From Linyphia triangularis (Eukaryota > Arthropoda > Arachnida > Araneae > Linyphiidae), in contig OZ021725.1 of the NCBI GenBank assembly GCA_963978545.1, positions 90,755,305 to 90,819,304 on the forward strand: a DNA stretch of 64,000 nucleotides. Reading direction: 5' to 3'. Under the pieces are notes generated by a model. It was not told where the DNA came from. It searched no databases and saw only the letters and a list, made by a program, of their open reading frames with translations. Made by a program: the position numbers and the translations under genes. Below, piece by piece: positions 11,481 to 23,252 of this stretch (positions are counted from its first letter, which is position 1; each line of letters opens with the position of its first letter).

Positions 11481-12051
11481 AGAGGGTTAATTAGCCATTC
11501 GCAGATTTGTAGGTCACACACACACAAAATCGAAATTTATATAAACAATTTTTTAAAAAAGGTAATAATTTGTAAGTAACTGTCAGAACGAATGAAATAC
11601 AATCATTTGATATAAGTTGAAACATATTGTGACTTACCATAATTTCCAAATTTGCACCTGCATATTACATCTTATTATTTGTTTTTCAACCTTCTCGTAT
11701 ATTATACTTGTATGGTCAAATCGCTATTCTCAGAAAAAAAAATTTAATGATTTTTAGAAGAATTTTGTTTATCGATACAAAAGTATCATCCTTTATGGTC
11801 CCCTGAGCAGACATCACCCCCCTTTCCGCATTGGGGTCAAGTCAATAACGCCACTGCTTATAAAGCAATGTTAAACAGTAAACAAGTCCATTTTATAATT
11901 GCTTTAGAATAATAAAAGCTACAAAAATAATACTAACTCAACACAGATTCTCCCCCCAAACAACTTCCCAAACAAATTGGGAGAAGGGAGGGGGGGGGGG
12001 GGGGACAGAAGAAGTTCTCTTTGACAAAGAGAAAAATGATATTGTATAAAA

Positions 12052-12486
12052 CAGCGGTTTCTAACCTTTTTAGTTGTTCGGATCAACTATCTATATTATG
12101 AAAAAAATATAATGTACACGAAAAATTAAATTATATTTTTTTTATAAAAAGAGGAACTTGATTGCACTTGGCTGTTACGACAATTAGAAAACTAAAAAAC
12201 AAGTGATCAAAGTTTAAAAAAAAAATCATCGGAATTTTTTACATTGTTTATCCCCCGTCAATGAGAGAGTCAATATCTAGATTAAAACTTAGCCATGCTG
12301 TTTAATTCACGCATTATTCACTATCGATGTTATTCACTCGTTACAACATCGAAAAATACAATCGAGTGGCTCGATTGTTTCCATCTTAAACCCTGAAGCT
12401 CCGATAATATTTATCTCGGCGATTCTCTACCAGAGTCCACGGCCCAGTACCGCACTACTCGCGGTCCGTGGGGGTAGGAACCGCTG
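12052..12486. mobile_element. SPIN-like hAT non-autonomous element
   Basis: The left end CAGCGGTTTCTAACCTTTTT and right end GGTAGGAACCGCTG are inverted repeats. The 8-bp flanks GTATAAAA and GTAGAGAA agree at 6 of 8 bases. The right side contains the hallmark CACGGCCCAGTACCGCACTA and TCGCGGTCCGTGG blocks. No ORF. A second copy is at 33175-33655. Confidence 0.8.
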
Positions 12487-14328
12487 GTAGAGAAAATCAA
12501 CTAAGCTTGGCGCAGTTGGGAGTTTGGCGTCGAAAAGGGCTTAGTTGCTTGGCGAAAACGGCGATAAACCTGCTTCATAGGTACAACCGGTTTCGAATGG
12601 TTTTCCAGTTTGTTCACACCTCCTTCTCTTCTAACCTCCTTGGTAAAACCAATAGAGCCATCAAAATTTGTAAACAATGAGTTGTTGCCTAACTATAATT
12701 ACAATAATTTTTCTGCAGCATATAGTTTAATATTAGCTGACGTCAAAGTCAAATAGTTTTCAAAACACTATATATGAGCTTTGCTGATTAGCTTAATATA
12801 TAATTTTCTGTCTTATGGATGGATTGTGATTGGTTAAATATAAGAAGAGATTATTTACTTCACTTTGTAAGTCGATCTCATAGGCTGCGTTCGTAAACTC
12901 GAACTGGAAAAGTGAGTTATGTAGCCTGGAGGCAAAACCGTGTAGCTAAGCGTTCGTAATCTTAACTGGTTTTGTAACTGTCCGTTCGTAAAGTTGAATT
13001 TTTTTTAACTGGTTAAGTTGGTTACCGAACTTTTTTAACGAAGGTAGAAGCTGGTTAACTTTCGGTTTATTTCGTTCGAGCTGGTGTTTCCCCTCTCCCT
13101 TCCCACTGAAAATACTTTGTTTTGGGTTTGAACTTGTAAATTTGTAGGTTTTTCAAATGTTTTGATTTGTCTTGGAAATTTTTATATTAATTATTGTTTT
13201 TTTCTTAACTTTTTGGATTTGCACCAGTTTTGAAAATTGGTTTTAATAAAATTTACTTTGTTTATCATGTTTTTTATTATTTATATACACAAACTTGGGA
13301 CTTCTGCTTTTCTTGAAAATAAATGTATACGATAACATTGCTTATTGTATATTTTTAAATCTTGTTACTAAAACTGAATTCTTATTGTGCTCATATTGAA
13401 ACTTATTCTAATGGTAATGAGAATTTTTAAACGCAAATTATTTCTGTACAGATAGTGCTGATTCCAAGTTTTCTTTTATATAATACTAACTTGAAACAAA
13501 TTTTAATATGTTTGCCACCTCATTAAAAGAAGCTGTTATTTAATTAATGTTGCATTACATTTAGTCTTTAAATTTGTTTCAATTTTATGAACACAAACTT
13601 TTGACAATGTCTTAAAATGTAAATAAAAATGCATTTATGAGACTTAAACTTTCAGATTAAATTTTTGATAATGTTATGTCATTCCTTATTATTACTCCTA
13701 TGTAATTGATCTGGAGCATAGCCAGAAATTTTCCTTCAAGAGTGGATATGCATAATTATGTGCAAAGAAAATATTTTAATATTTATACAACCTGAACATT
13801 ATGTGTTTATTAATCATTAGCAAACTACAATTCTATGTATTTAATTAACACTATCAAATCATATAAATAATAATCACAATTTTTAAATATTGTCGTGGAA
13901 AGGTATACTGAACTAATTTGGTAAAGAAAAAATTTCTATCGAGTTCTCTATTAATTAATACAAATTGTAATTGGAAAATGCTTGAAATAATTTTTATTGT
14001 ACTGTATTTATACACATCTATATATATTTAAAGATTTGTCTTTTTGAAATTGTTTCGACTATTTCAAAAGAGTTGATTGATCAGGTTAGAAATTGCCTTG
14101 CACAGGAGCTATATATATCTCAAGGCTTTTGTATTGAACCGTTGTCAAGTCATTATTTCTGTGAAAAGGAGATACTTTCGTGTAAGTCAATGAATCGGAA
14201 AATTTCCCATATTTGTGTTTCGAATTGGTTGATGATGTTTTATGGTGCAAGGGATTTACTAGAACCATTCTGCATGTTTCGATTTGGAGAAAACATGAAA
14301 AACTACCAAACAGTCCGACAACCAATAT

Positions 14329-14500
14329 AGGTTGGTTTGTACACTCGACGATCTATTTTTATGCATAATGATGGCTAATCAAGTCTGGACCTACAGCTTA
14401 ACGTGGATTCCCAACCACAACGAACATCCATGCCTAACTCAGAATTTGTACCTTTGGCATGCAAAGCCAGAGCGTTGACCACACAGCCATCAGGTGGGCC
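14329..14500 (-). mobile_element. SINE family B
   Basis: Same minus-oriented tRNA-like head and body as at 11287, with a perfect 9-bp target duplication AACCAATAT at 14320-14328 and 14501-14509. It is inserted within the 5.2-kb element and is therefore younger than it. Confidence 0.88.
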
Positions 14501-15253
14501 AACCAATATGTACCAATACAATTGTTGCTGTGCTTCAAAAGAAAATAAGCAGATTAATGTTACTAAAATATAATAGCAAATATTTCAACGAATAAATCTG
14601 GCAATGGACACTTGAACCAAATGGAAGTATATGAAAAATTGTTTAAATTTTACTATGCATATCATAATTGTAACTTTTTGAAAATGGTTTTTTAGCCAAT
14701 GAACACCTTAGTGAAGATGTACTAGATTTGAAAAATACACATGCTATGTCAATAATTCAAAATAATTGTTTAGCTATGTTTATGATGTCAAATTATATCT
14801 TCAGTATTTAGTATGATAAACTATTTGACAATTTTCTGTGAAAGCCTGCTTCGAAAAATTAAAATCCATGTAGGAAAATAGTGATTAAAAAGAGCTATTA
14901 TATATACTATTAGGAGGTGTAAAAGGAAAAAGATACTATTTAAATTGCAGGAACTGCGCAACAACTCAGTTTTCGGCCATCGATGTAAAATCTTAAAATA
15001 GTTAATTTATAAATAACTGTCATAATGAATAATATAGAGCAATTAGAAATTAATAAAAAAAACTACTTGAAGCACAAATACAATTATTGTTAGAAATAGT
15101 ATAATTAAAATATTGTACTTTTGCTTGTTACCATTTGTGAAAAGGAATGCCAAGTAGTAAATATGAAATTGTAGAATAATTTTTTAAGCTTTAAGATACC
15201 CTTTCTACATGTTTCTGCAGACTTGAATAAAACATCTCAAAAACTAAAACAAG

Positions 15254-16163
15254 CAGTGGTGAAAAAAAAAGTGGCGAGATATCCCCATGTTCACCTATAA
15301 ATTTTATAATTTTTTTTAACTTATAATAAAAATATTAACTAGTAAGGAAATAATTTATACTTCCTAACACTAAGATTGAACAAGGGTCCAAAATTTATTG
15401 TTTTTTTAATGAATATTCTGCAACTTAGTTTTATACTTGGAAGTAAGATTAAGTGAAGTAATGATTCAACATTGTACCCAAAACTGTTTATTTGGATTTA
15501 AATAGTGCTTGTAAATGTACATACTTTCATGAAATTAAATTAATAAAGAACTCCAAAATGTTTTTTTAAAAAATGGCTTTTCTTTTTATGAAACAAGAAT
15601 AGAAATTTAACTTAAAAGAAAGTTTCTCCAAAGTTAAAAGTTGACCAAGTATAACAGTATTTGTTAATAAAAATACTTATATCTTTACACAAAGTAGTAT
15701 AATACATTTTCTTAATAGTATAATATATATATACCTTAAACAGTTTTCAAGTGTAAAACAAATCACTTCTTCTCAATGTCACTACATTTAACCCTTTGCA
15801 CTCCAGTGGCGTCTCTCAGGCGCCACACGATTGGATGCCAAACCACGAGAGGACCATTAGGTGTGATGCGGAAATTCGATGCAAGGCCAATGACTGTGTT
15901 TAGTTTCTATGAAGCAAATCCATAAACACCAGCCGAACCTAAAATGTCTCGAGTTGCTGATTCCTCAGCGCGAAAAAGGCCTGGAGTGCAAAAGGTTAAA
16001 GGTTAATGTTATTTTTTTTTAGTAATAGTTTTTAGGCAGATTGAGTGTTTTTAAAAGTGTGTTGGGTGGGATGGATTTCAATGGTTTTAGAAGGAAGGGA
16101 CACATGTGTATTTTCTCGAAAAGTGGGGTAGTTATTTTATTCATGGTAACAATTTTAGCACTG
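15254..16163. mobile_element. hAT-family element with CAGTG/GCACTG ends, same family as 62702-63463 (inverted)
   Basis: The interior at 15290-15560 is the reverse complement of 63115-63370 (shared TAATAAAAATATTAACTAGTA and ATTTATACTTCCTAACA blocks). The right end carries GGGATGGATTTCAATGGTTTT, found near the left end of the 62.7-kb copy. It ends TTTTAGCACTG. It has been interrupted by a piggyBac MITE. No clear target duplication remains. Confidence 0.65.
15792..15995. mobile_element. piggyBac-type MITE (204 bp, TTAA-flanked)
   Basis: TTAA occurs on both sides (15788-15791 and 15996-15999) of inverted ends CCCTTTGCACTCCAG and CTGGAGTGCAAAAGG. TTAA duplications and CCCT... ends are the piggyBac signature. 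No ORF. A truncated relative is at 42430-42589. Confidence 0.88.
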
Positions 16164-18464
16164 CATAAGTTTGTTTGAGGATGTGTGGGAAATAGTGGTT
16201 TTCAATATCCGTGAAAGATCATTTCTTGCAAGGTATCGATAATCTTTAAAATATTTGGGTTTTTAGTTCCCCCTCCCCCCTTTAAATTTTATTTCTCATC
16301 TAAGTAGAGACATTTTACAGTAAAAATTTTAATTTATGATATGGGCTAAAAAACGTAATCTGAGTCGTGACAATAAAAAAAAAGCCTTTTTATGTAGCCA
16401 AGAATCTTTCTCGAGGAGAACAATTAAAAAGATGGTACTTGTGTACTGTTGTGTGTGAAGTTTTGGCACTTGGCTTACCCTTATTTAAGTTGTGGTTTTA
16501 TGTGGCAGGTTAGCAAAGAGAGATTTATTTAGTGTTTTGTACAGAACACCCACACACTAGTATATAACCGTTTTGCCTTCAAAAGATCACCGTTCGGGTG
16601 TCCTCGACCTTTGAAAAATCATAATTCACTCTAGCCACCACCTTGAATATTAGGGAAAAAAAAAGTTGTATATCACTCGATTGTCAACTTTTTTCCTTTG
16701 CAACTAAATTAAACGCTAAAGCAAAGATGTTGCCAGTGGGGACCTAATACTTTAACTCCTTACGTAACTTATATAATATAAAACGTTGAAAGTACAATGT
16801 AGACAAATGAATCAATTGCAATTTAACAATTAGCAACAATAATATTAAAAAGTGGAAGTAGGATGCAAACAAAATTCTTGAAAAGAGAAATGCAGCTTCA
16901 ATTAAATAATATCGGTACTCTTCCGTTAAACATGTACCAGATAGAAACCGCCAAATTAGTGATAACTCATCCAGGGAGAATGCGATAAACGCCCCTCCCC
17001 CGCCCCCCCTTTTTTTTTTAGCGATTTTGCGCCGAGTATGGTACCATTACAAATTGGCATCCATTTTGACAAACCTGTACAATTCAGTAGTAGTGTCAAT
17101 TCAACTTGGCGGTATTTTGCAAAGTTGCCAAGGGGAGGGCGTATAGCGCATTTTAACTACTCTTCCAAACAACCATCTAGAGGTACCCAGAAATTGAACA
17201 AAAACAACACCACCAATTCAACTAAAAAAATATCTTATGTTATATCTTATACTGCTTCTGTTCCAAACTTACTACTGGTATCGGGATTGGTGAAATGCTT
17301 TCTAAATTTGGTGATTTCCAAGTAAACAGTTGCATTAGTGCAGAAGAACTAAAAAATATTACAAACAGCATTTTTAATGTGCTGAAGACTTTTTATATTA
17401 TCCATTTCTGACTATTATTGAATAGCAAAATCTCTTCCAAGCTTTTTAATGTGAGATATATCACGTGTTTTAAGTTCAATTTAATTGAGATCATCTTTCT
17501 CTTTGGGTAACAATATAGTTTCAACTTTCATTTTAATATCTTATTCATATTTGTGTTTATCCTTTATCATTCAATCCAATTGCATATTGTTACACATATT
17601 TTAGCTTGCTACCACTGAATCATCAACAGTGCATAAACTTTAAAAGTTTTTAATTTAGTTCTAAATTCAAAATCTTTTTTTTTTGTTAAAACAGTTTGAT
17701 ACATTCTAAAAATTAACCAGTATTTTTGTACATCTTAATGAGTAGATGATATTTATATAAAAAAAAATAATAGCATTTTAATTGATTTAAGTAAAATAAT
17801 TTTCATGCGAATTTTGTACTTGTACACGAGGCAATCAAAAAACGAAGCTTTTCCTCATTTCTTACGGTAAAAGTACACTTTTGTAAACTTTTAAACTCTT
17901 TTCCAATGTAAACAAATAGCAGAAGACGCTCTTCGTAACTGGACGTTCGTAAAAGACGCCGAGAACTGACTTAACGATTTAAACCGGTTCCAGTTTAGTC
18001 AGGTTTCGTAACCCAAAAAAATTACATTTACGAACGCACCCATAGTCAACTACTATATACAGGGAGGAAAAGAAACACGTTTGTAACACTCATCTGTTTG
18101 TATGATTTTACAAATATAATCCTGCATAAAGTTTATTTGAAGTCAAAATATTAATGACTGGATTTAATAGGAAAGAACTTAATAAATTCTCAACTTCCAT
18201 AAGGTTTCCTGTATTTGGTTTTTTCCATTGAATGCCAGTGGACCATCTATATAATGGAAAAACAAAATATTCGACCTATATGGATCGACTGGCTTGCCAA
18301 TGACAAACTGTTTTCTGCGGTGACTGACATCAAATGTTAAGCTGTGCAAGCCGATATATATGGCATTCAGAGACTCGCAATTTCAACAAGTACGTTATTA
18401 ACTGGTAACGCTCACTGATATCTACCACAACTATTCTAGATAGCGCATACTTGGTTATTGAATT

Positions 18465-20190
18465 AAAGCTAACTACCCTAATAACCATGTGACGAGTATG
18501 TGACGAAAAGCGATATCGCATAGAGATCACGCGATGTCACGGCGATATCACACAGGGGTCACATAGTCGTCCAATGTCCGTTTTAGAGGGTGTTTTGCGA
18601 CGTAACTTTGTGATATCGCTGCGATATCGCTTTTCGTCACATTGTGACATTGGGGACGAATTTGCGATTTTTGCGATATCGCTTTGTGACCTAAATGTGA
18701 TCTTAGTGATTTTGGCGACATCCATGTGATTTATGCGATTTTCGCAACGAAAGCTTTGTCGCTGCGATATCGCTTTGTGACCTAAATGTGATCTTAGTGA
18801 TTTTGGCGACATCCGTGTGATTTATGCGATCTTCACAACGAAAGCTTTGTAGCTGCGATATCGCTTTGTGACCTAAATGTGATCTTAGTGATTTTGGCGA
18901 CATCCGTGTGATTTATGCGATCTTCGCAACGAAAGCTTTGTCACTGCGATATCGCTTTGTGACCTAAATGTGATCTTAGTGATTTTGGCGACATCCATGT
19001 GATTTATGCGATTTTCGCAACGAAAGCTTTGTCGCTGCGATATCGCTTTGTGACCTAAATGTGATCTTAGTGATTTTGGCGACATCCGTGTGATTTATGC
19101 GATCTTCACAACGAAAGCTTTGTAGCTGCGATATCGCTTTGTGACCTAAATGTGATCTTAGTGATTTTGGCGACATCCGTGTGATTTATGCGATCTTCGC
19201 AACGAAAGCTTTGTCACTGCGATATCGCTTTGTGACCTAAATGTGATCTTAGTGATTTTGGCGACATCCGTGTGATTTATGCGATTTTCGCAACGAAAGC
19301 TTTGTCACTGCGATGTCACATTGTGATCTGTATGTGATCTTAGTGATTTTGGCGACATCCGTGTGATTTATGTGATCTTCGCAACGAAAGCTTTGTCACT
19401 GCGATATCGCTTTGTGACCTAAATGTGATCTTAGTGATTTTGGCGACATCCGTGTGATTTATGCGATCTTCGCAACGAAAGCTTTGTCACTGCGATATCG
19501 CTTTGTGACCTAAATGTGATCTTAGTGATTTTGGCGACATCCGTGTGATTTATGCGATTTTCGCAACGAAAGCTTTGTCACTGCGATGTCACATTGTGAT
19601 CTGTATGTGATCTTAGTGATTTTGGCGACATCCGTGTGATTTATGCGATCTTCGCAACGAAAGCTTTGTCACTGCGATATCGCTTTGTGACCTAAATGTG
19701 ATCTTAGTGATTTTGGCGACATCCGTGTGATTTATGCGATCTTCGCGACGAAAGCCTTGTCACTGCGATATCGCTTTGTGACCTAAATGTGATCTTAGTG
19801 ATTTTGGCGACATCCGTGTGATTTATGCGATCTTCGCAACGAAAGCTTTGTCAATGCGATATCGCTTTGTGACCTAAATGTGATCTTAGTGATTTTGGCG
19901 ACATCCGTGTGATTTATGCGATTTTCGCAACGAAAGCTTTGTCACTGCGATGTCACATTGTGATCTTAGTGATTTTGGCGACATCAGTGTGATTTATGCG
20001 ATTTTCGCAACGAAAGCTTTGTCACTGCGATATCGCTTTGTGACCTAAATGTGATCTTAGTGATTTTGGCGACATCCGTGTGATTTATGCGATTTTCGCA
20101 AAGAAAGCTTTGTCGCTGCGATGTCACATTGTGATCTTAGTGATTTTGGCGACATCTATGTGATTTTCACAACAAAAGCCTTGTTCCTGC
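18465..20190. repeat. 91-bp satellite array with higher-order structure, inside a repeat element
   Basis: Seventeen monomers start at 18673 and then every 91 bp to 19947. The 19947 monomer is 80 bp, and the last two start at 20027 and 20118. Each monomer begins GCGATATCGC, a perfect 10-bp palindrome, or the variant GCGATGTCAC. It then has TTTGTGACCTAAATGTGATC, TTAGTGATTTTGGCGACATC and GCAACGAAAGCTTTGTC. Diagnostic variants recur every three monomers (273 bp). A leader of diverged GCGATATCGC-rich sequence (18500-18672) follows the boundary block AACTACCCTAATAACCAT. That block also borders the related locus at 34.5 kb. ORFs on the minus strand here are repeat artefacts. Confidence 0.92.
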
Positions 20191-20298
20191 AACATAATTA
20201 TACAAAAAATTCACAATTAATTTTTTTTATCAACTACCTATATCTGCTTCAAGTATCTACTCTCACTATGAAGAGGCTCAGTATCTTTTCTTTACGTC

Positions 20299-20401
20299 AA
20301 ATATTTTCTAATACTATGGTAATATAATTTATACTATCAAGGCCAGTCATTACTTTAATGACTGGCCTTAATGGTATAATCATAGTATTAGAAAATATTT
20401 G
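20299..20401. repeat. ~100-nt imperfect hairpin
   Basis: The core stem AAGGCCAGTCATT / AATGACTGGCCTT is 13 bp perfect with loop ACTTT (20339-20369). The arms extend with TTTTCTAATACTATG and CATAGTATTAGAAAA. It may be a foldback MITE or a pre-miRNA-like hairpin. A partial third copy of the outer arm follows at 20480-20495. Confidence 0.6.
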
Positions 20402-20859
20402 AATATTTTCTAAAAGTATGAACTTTTTCTAAACTTAATATATATGAACTTAATGGTATAATAAATTAAAGAATCATAGCATTAGAAAATATTTGTTCGT
20501 CTTCAACAAGACTTTGGGAAGTAAAAACTAGTCTCCTATATTAAAAACCAATGAAACAGTTAACTACCTAATTAGCCTTTAACCAAGAGAATTTATCCAT
20601 TCCAATAGATTTCTCAGCTAAATATATACCTTAAAAATAAGACAAAACATGACTAAATCTATTAAAGCACAATGTAATGTATCTCATGCATCTCAATTTT
20701 TCTTTTAAACTGATTACAATGTTGTTTTGCCATTTTGGGCAAATCTTCCCCTTTATAAGTTTAGCATAAAAGAAAAATACAAAACTAAAAACAGGTTGAA
20801 CAAGTCAAGCAAAAATGGAAATATGCAATTAAAATAAGAGTAAAAACATAAGAAGGTAA

Positions 20860-21032
20860 TAAGTTTATTTTATTGAACACAAAGCAAACATATTCTTTGT
20901 TACACTAAATATTGCAGAATGTTTTTTCTTTTCGGCAAGGTATCTGTCAATCTGACTGCCAGGAATTATGCCACTTCCTTCAATGTAGTATTCTTTCTCC
21001 GTGTTTCAGAGCATTAGGTGTAGTCTTTGGAC
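20860..21032 (-). other. Candidate 3' terminal exon of an unrecognised minus-strand transcript
   Basis: Read on the minus strand, the acceptor TTTTAATTTTCTAG precedes a ~170-nt stretch of higher complexity that ends with overlapping AATAAA signals (about 20864-20873). A short frame PKTTPNALKHGERILH then stop is open from the acceptor. I do not recognise the product. It could equally be non-coding or a repeat. Confidence 0.25.
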
Positions 21033-22627
21033 CTAGAAAATTAAAAATAGGTTATTCTTAAATTTCAGTTTAAAATACGCCATTTTTAAAATTGCCATTC
21101 ACAATGCAATTTTAAAAATCTAATGCAATTATAGCACAAGATGCTAGTTCATAAAAATAAAAACAGAAATTCTGTGCCAACTTTAAGTATTCATAACAAG
21201 GTTATAATAGTAATTAAAACGTGTAATGCCAACATAAATAATTGATAATTATACTCAATTCTGATATTGTTACAAGTGATTATTTACAGCTTTCATCACT
21301 GTAATCCATTAATTACTAACAAATTTATTTGGAATAGTATGACTTACTATTTTCTGATTTTTTTTTTCTTTTAAATCCTTTTTCCCTTACCTTTGCAAAA
21401 CTAAAACTGATAAATGGTATACCAATTAAAAAGCTAACACACCTCTGCGTCTAACAAATAGTTTATTTACAATTGCACATATTGCTATCTGTTTGACAAT
21501 TTTTATTTTTTTTTGGTTTTTAATGAATATGCAGTAGGAAATATGTTAACTCGAGCTGGAAATGATCCTCTTTTCACCTGTGAAAGTAAAAGGACAAAAA
21601 AAAAAAAAAATGGTTTTAAAACAGTTTTTAATTTTAACATTTCCCTCCATTACTTCTTAAAAAATATAACTTATATATTAAAAAAGTTCCATTGAACTGA
21701 ATAATGGATTCACAGATACAACTTATCACTAGACGACCAGATATCCGAGCCATGCCAAGTTCTGCCTTTCGAATCAAGGTTCAATACATCTCTTAGTAAA
21801 AGAATACAATACCTAATGCTGATATTTATGTCCATCTATGACTCACTCTGATAACAGAGGTTTTATCAGACTAGTACTTTCTAATTAGTGACAAAAAATA
21901 TTTGTCCATTTTTAATTATTGCTAAAAAAATTGACTTGTTACTGAAAGTTGTTACGTCCAGCAACCATTTGGGACCTCTAATTCCCCAAAATTGATATTT
22001 GAGAACACTATTATTAAAAGCAATAAATTTGGCAACAGTAAGTGATTTTAAAATAATAAGGTAATTTGAGGGGGTTCAAACGACTGTTCGAAGAAGATGC
22101 CTGCTATACCTTTTGTTACTTTTAGAGTTTTGCAACAAAAGATAAAATAAAAAATTATAGCGTGCTTTTATTTTACTATCTAATTGTCTATCATTAGGAA
22201 TTTTATACAAAAACTAGTTATATCACAGAATAACTAGACAACTGTTATAACTAATTATTTCACAATTTAACCTCTATGATATGTTGTTTCAAACTTTGCT
22301 TAAAGTAAGTACTCCAGTCTTTATATAGAAAAACTAATTTCACTTTCATACATAGACAATAACACACGCATAACATATATGGTCAATTAGAGAATTCAAA
22401 AGCTAAAAAAAAAAAAAAAAAAACATCCTCAGGCTTAACTTTTTCCTTAGTGGCATTATTGTATTTCTTCTAAATCAATTACATTTCATAGAAGATATAT
22501 CTGAAGACTACAATTTCTTGAAATTTGAAAGAAATTAATGCTGTTATGTTCAATTAGTATTGCAAAATGTTGACAGCAGCCATACTTCACCATGGATTCT
22601 TGCTTCATGGATTACGTAAATATTTTG

Positions 22628-22630
<3 letters not shown>

Positions 22631-22706
<76 letters not shown>
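22631..22706. repeat. (TA)38 microsatellite
   Basis: Uninterrupted TA dinucleotide repeat of about 76 bp. The ORFs crossing it are artefacts. Confidence 0.95.
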
Positions 22707-22710
<4 letters not shown>

Positions 22711-22871
22711 CAAACAAAATAAAATGAAAAACAGCAGAAATTTGTAATTGTATCATGGGGCATCTTTTTAACCTATTAGCATATGTACTGGTAATTTGTT
22801 GTATTTCTATAGCTTTGATGTTTTTGATTTTACATTTGTAATTTCATTTTTTTCCTTTTGTTATGTATATA

Positions 22872-23143
22872 CATAGGCGTAAAGTACGGGGGGCAGGGGG
22901 GGCTGGCCTCCCCACTTTTAAATTCTGGGGAGGCTGCCTACCCTGATTTTTGTAACACTATCTCCTTTTTTTCCCCTCCATTCTCCAAATAAATTATAAT
23001 AACTGTTTATTGTTGGTATTATATGAGAAGTTGTGTCATACCTAGATTTTCGAAAAATTAATAGATTTCGATAATTTTTCGAAAAATTTCATCTTCCGTC
23101 AAAACTCGCCCCCCATGTTTTTTGAAAAGTTGACACCTATGTG
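22872..23143. mobile_element. Probable hAT-like MITE with ACATAGGyGTmAA ends
   Basis: The left side reads ACATAGGCGTAAA and the right side, inverted, CACATAGGTGTCAA. A G-rich block GGGGGGCAGGGGGGGCTGGC is mirrored by CTCGCCCCCCATG near the right end. It lies between two AT-rich microsatellite stretches, which obscures the target duplication. Confidence 0.5.
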
Positions 23144-23252
23144 TATATATATACACATATATCTATATGCATATATATACATACACATATATATATACAT
23201 ACACACATATATAATATATACATATACACATATATAAATACATATATAGTAA
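23143..23252. repeat. Compound TA/CATA microsatellite
   Basis: Degenerate (TATACA)n / (TATA)n repeat immediately right of the MITE. Confidence 0.85.

Larger units (their letters stand above)
8147..11533. mobile_element. Composite transposon-like unit with inverted subterminal tandem arrays (~3.4 kb)
   Basis: The two flanks are inverted relatives. The left begins TTCGATTTTGTATG and runs to GGCTAATTA and CCGTCATCCAATC. The right, read on the minus strand, begins TCGATTTTGTGTG and also runs to GGCTAATTA and CCGTCATCCAATC. Each flank is built of about four ~138-bp units (left 8199-8830, right 10830-11480). The interior contains a 44-bp minisatellite and GC-richer unassigned sequence at 9700-10030. 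No transposase was recognised. Two SINEs have inserted later, at 8837 and 11287. The exact termini and a target duplication are not resolved. Confidence 0.55.
12883..18042. mobile_element. Large DNA transposon-like element with GGsTGCGTTCGTAAA ends (~5.2 kb)
   Basis: The left end reads GGCTGCGTTCGTAAA and the right end, reverse complemented, GGGTGCGTTCGTAAA, a 14 of 15 match. Both subterminal regions repeat TTCGTAA and AACtGGTT/AACCGGTT motifs, typical of transposase-binding arrays. ATA lies immediately outside both ends, a possible 3-bp duplication. The interior is AT-rich, holds later insertions (14329-14500, 15254-16163) and shows no recognisable transposase, so this is a decayed or non-autonomous copy. 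Confidence 0.6.

Noticed and set aside
17038..17325. 95-codon plus-strand ORF starting MVPLQIG
   Set aside because: It lies inside the 5.2-kb transposon-like element and has no recognisable motif. Its length is unremarkable.
18537..19176. Four overlapping minus-strand ORFs with nearly identical 66-91-residue proteins
   Set aside because: They are offset by multiples of 91 bp and are translations of the satellite monomer, not genes.
18673..20190. Regular direct repeats that could be mistaken for a CRISPR array
   Set aside because: Monomers are contiguous with no unique spacers, and the setting is eukaryotic.
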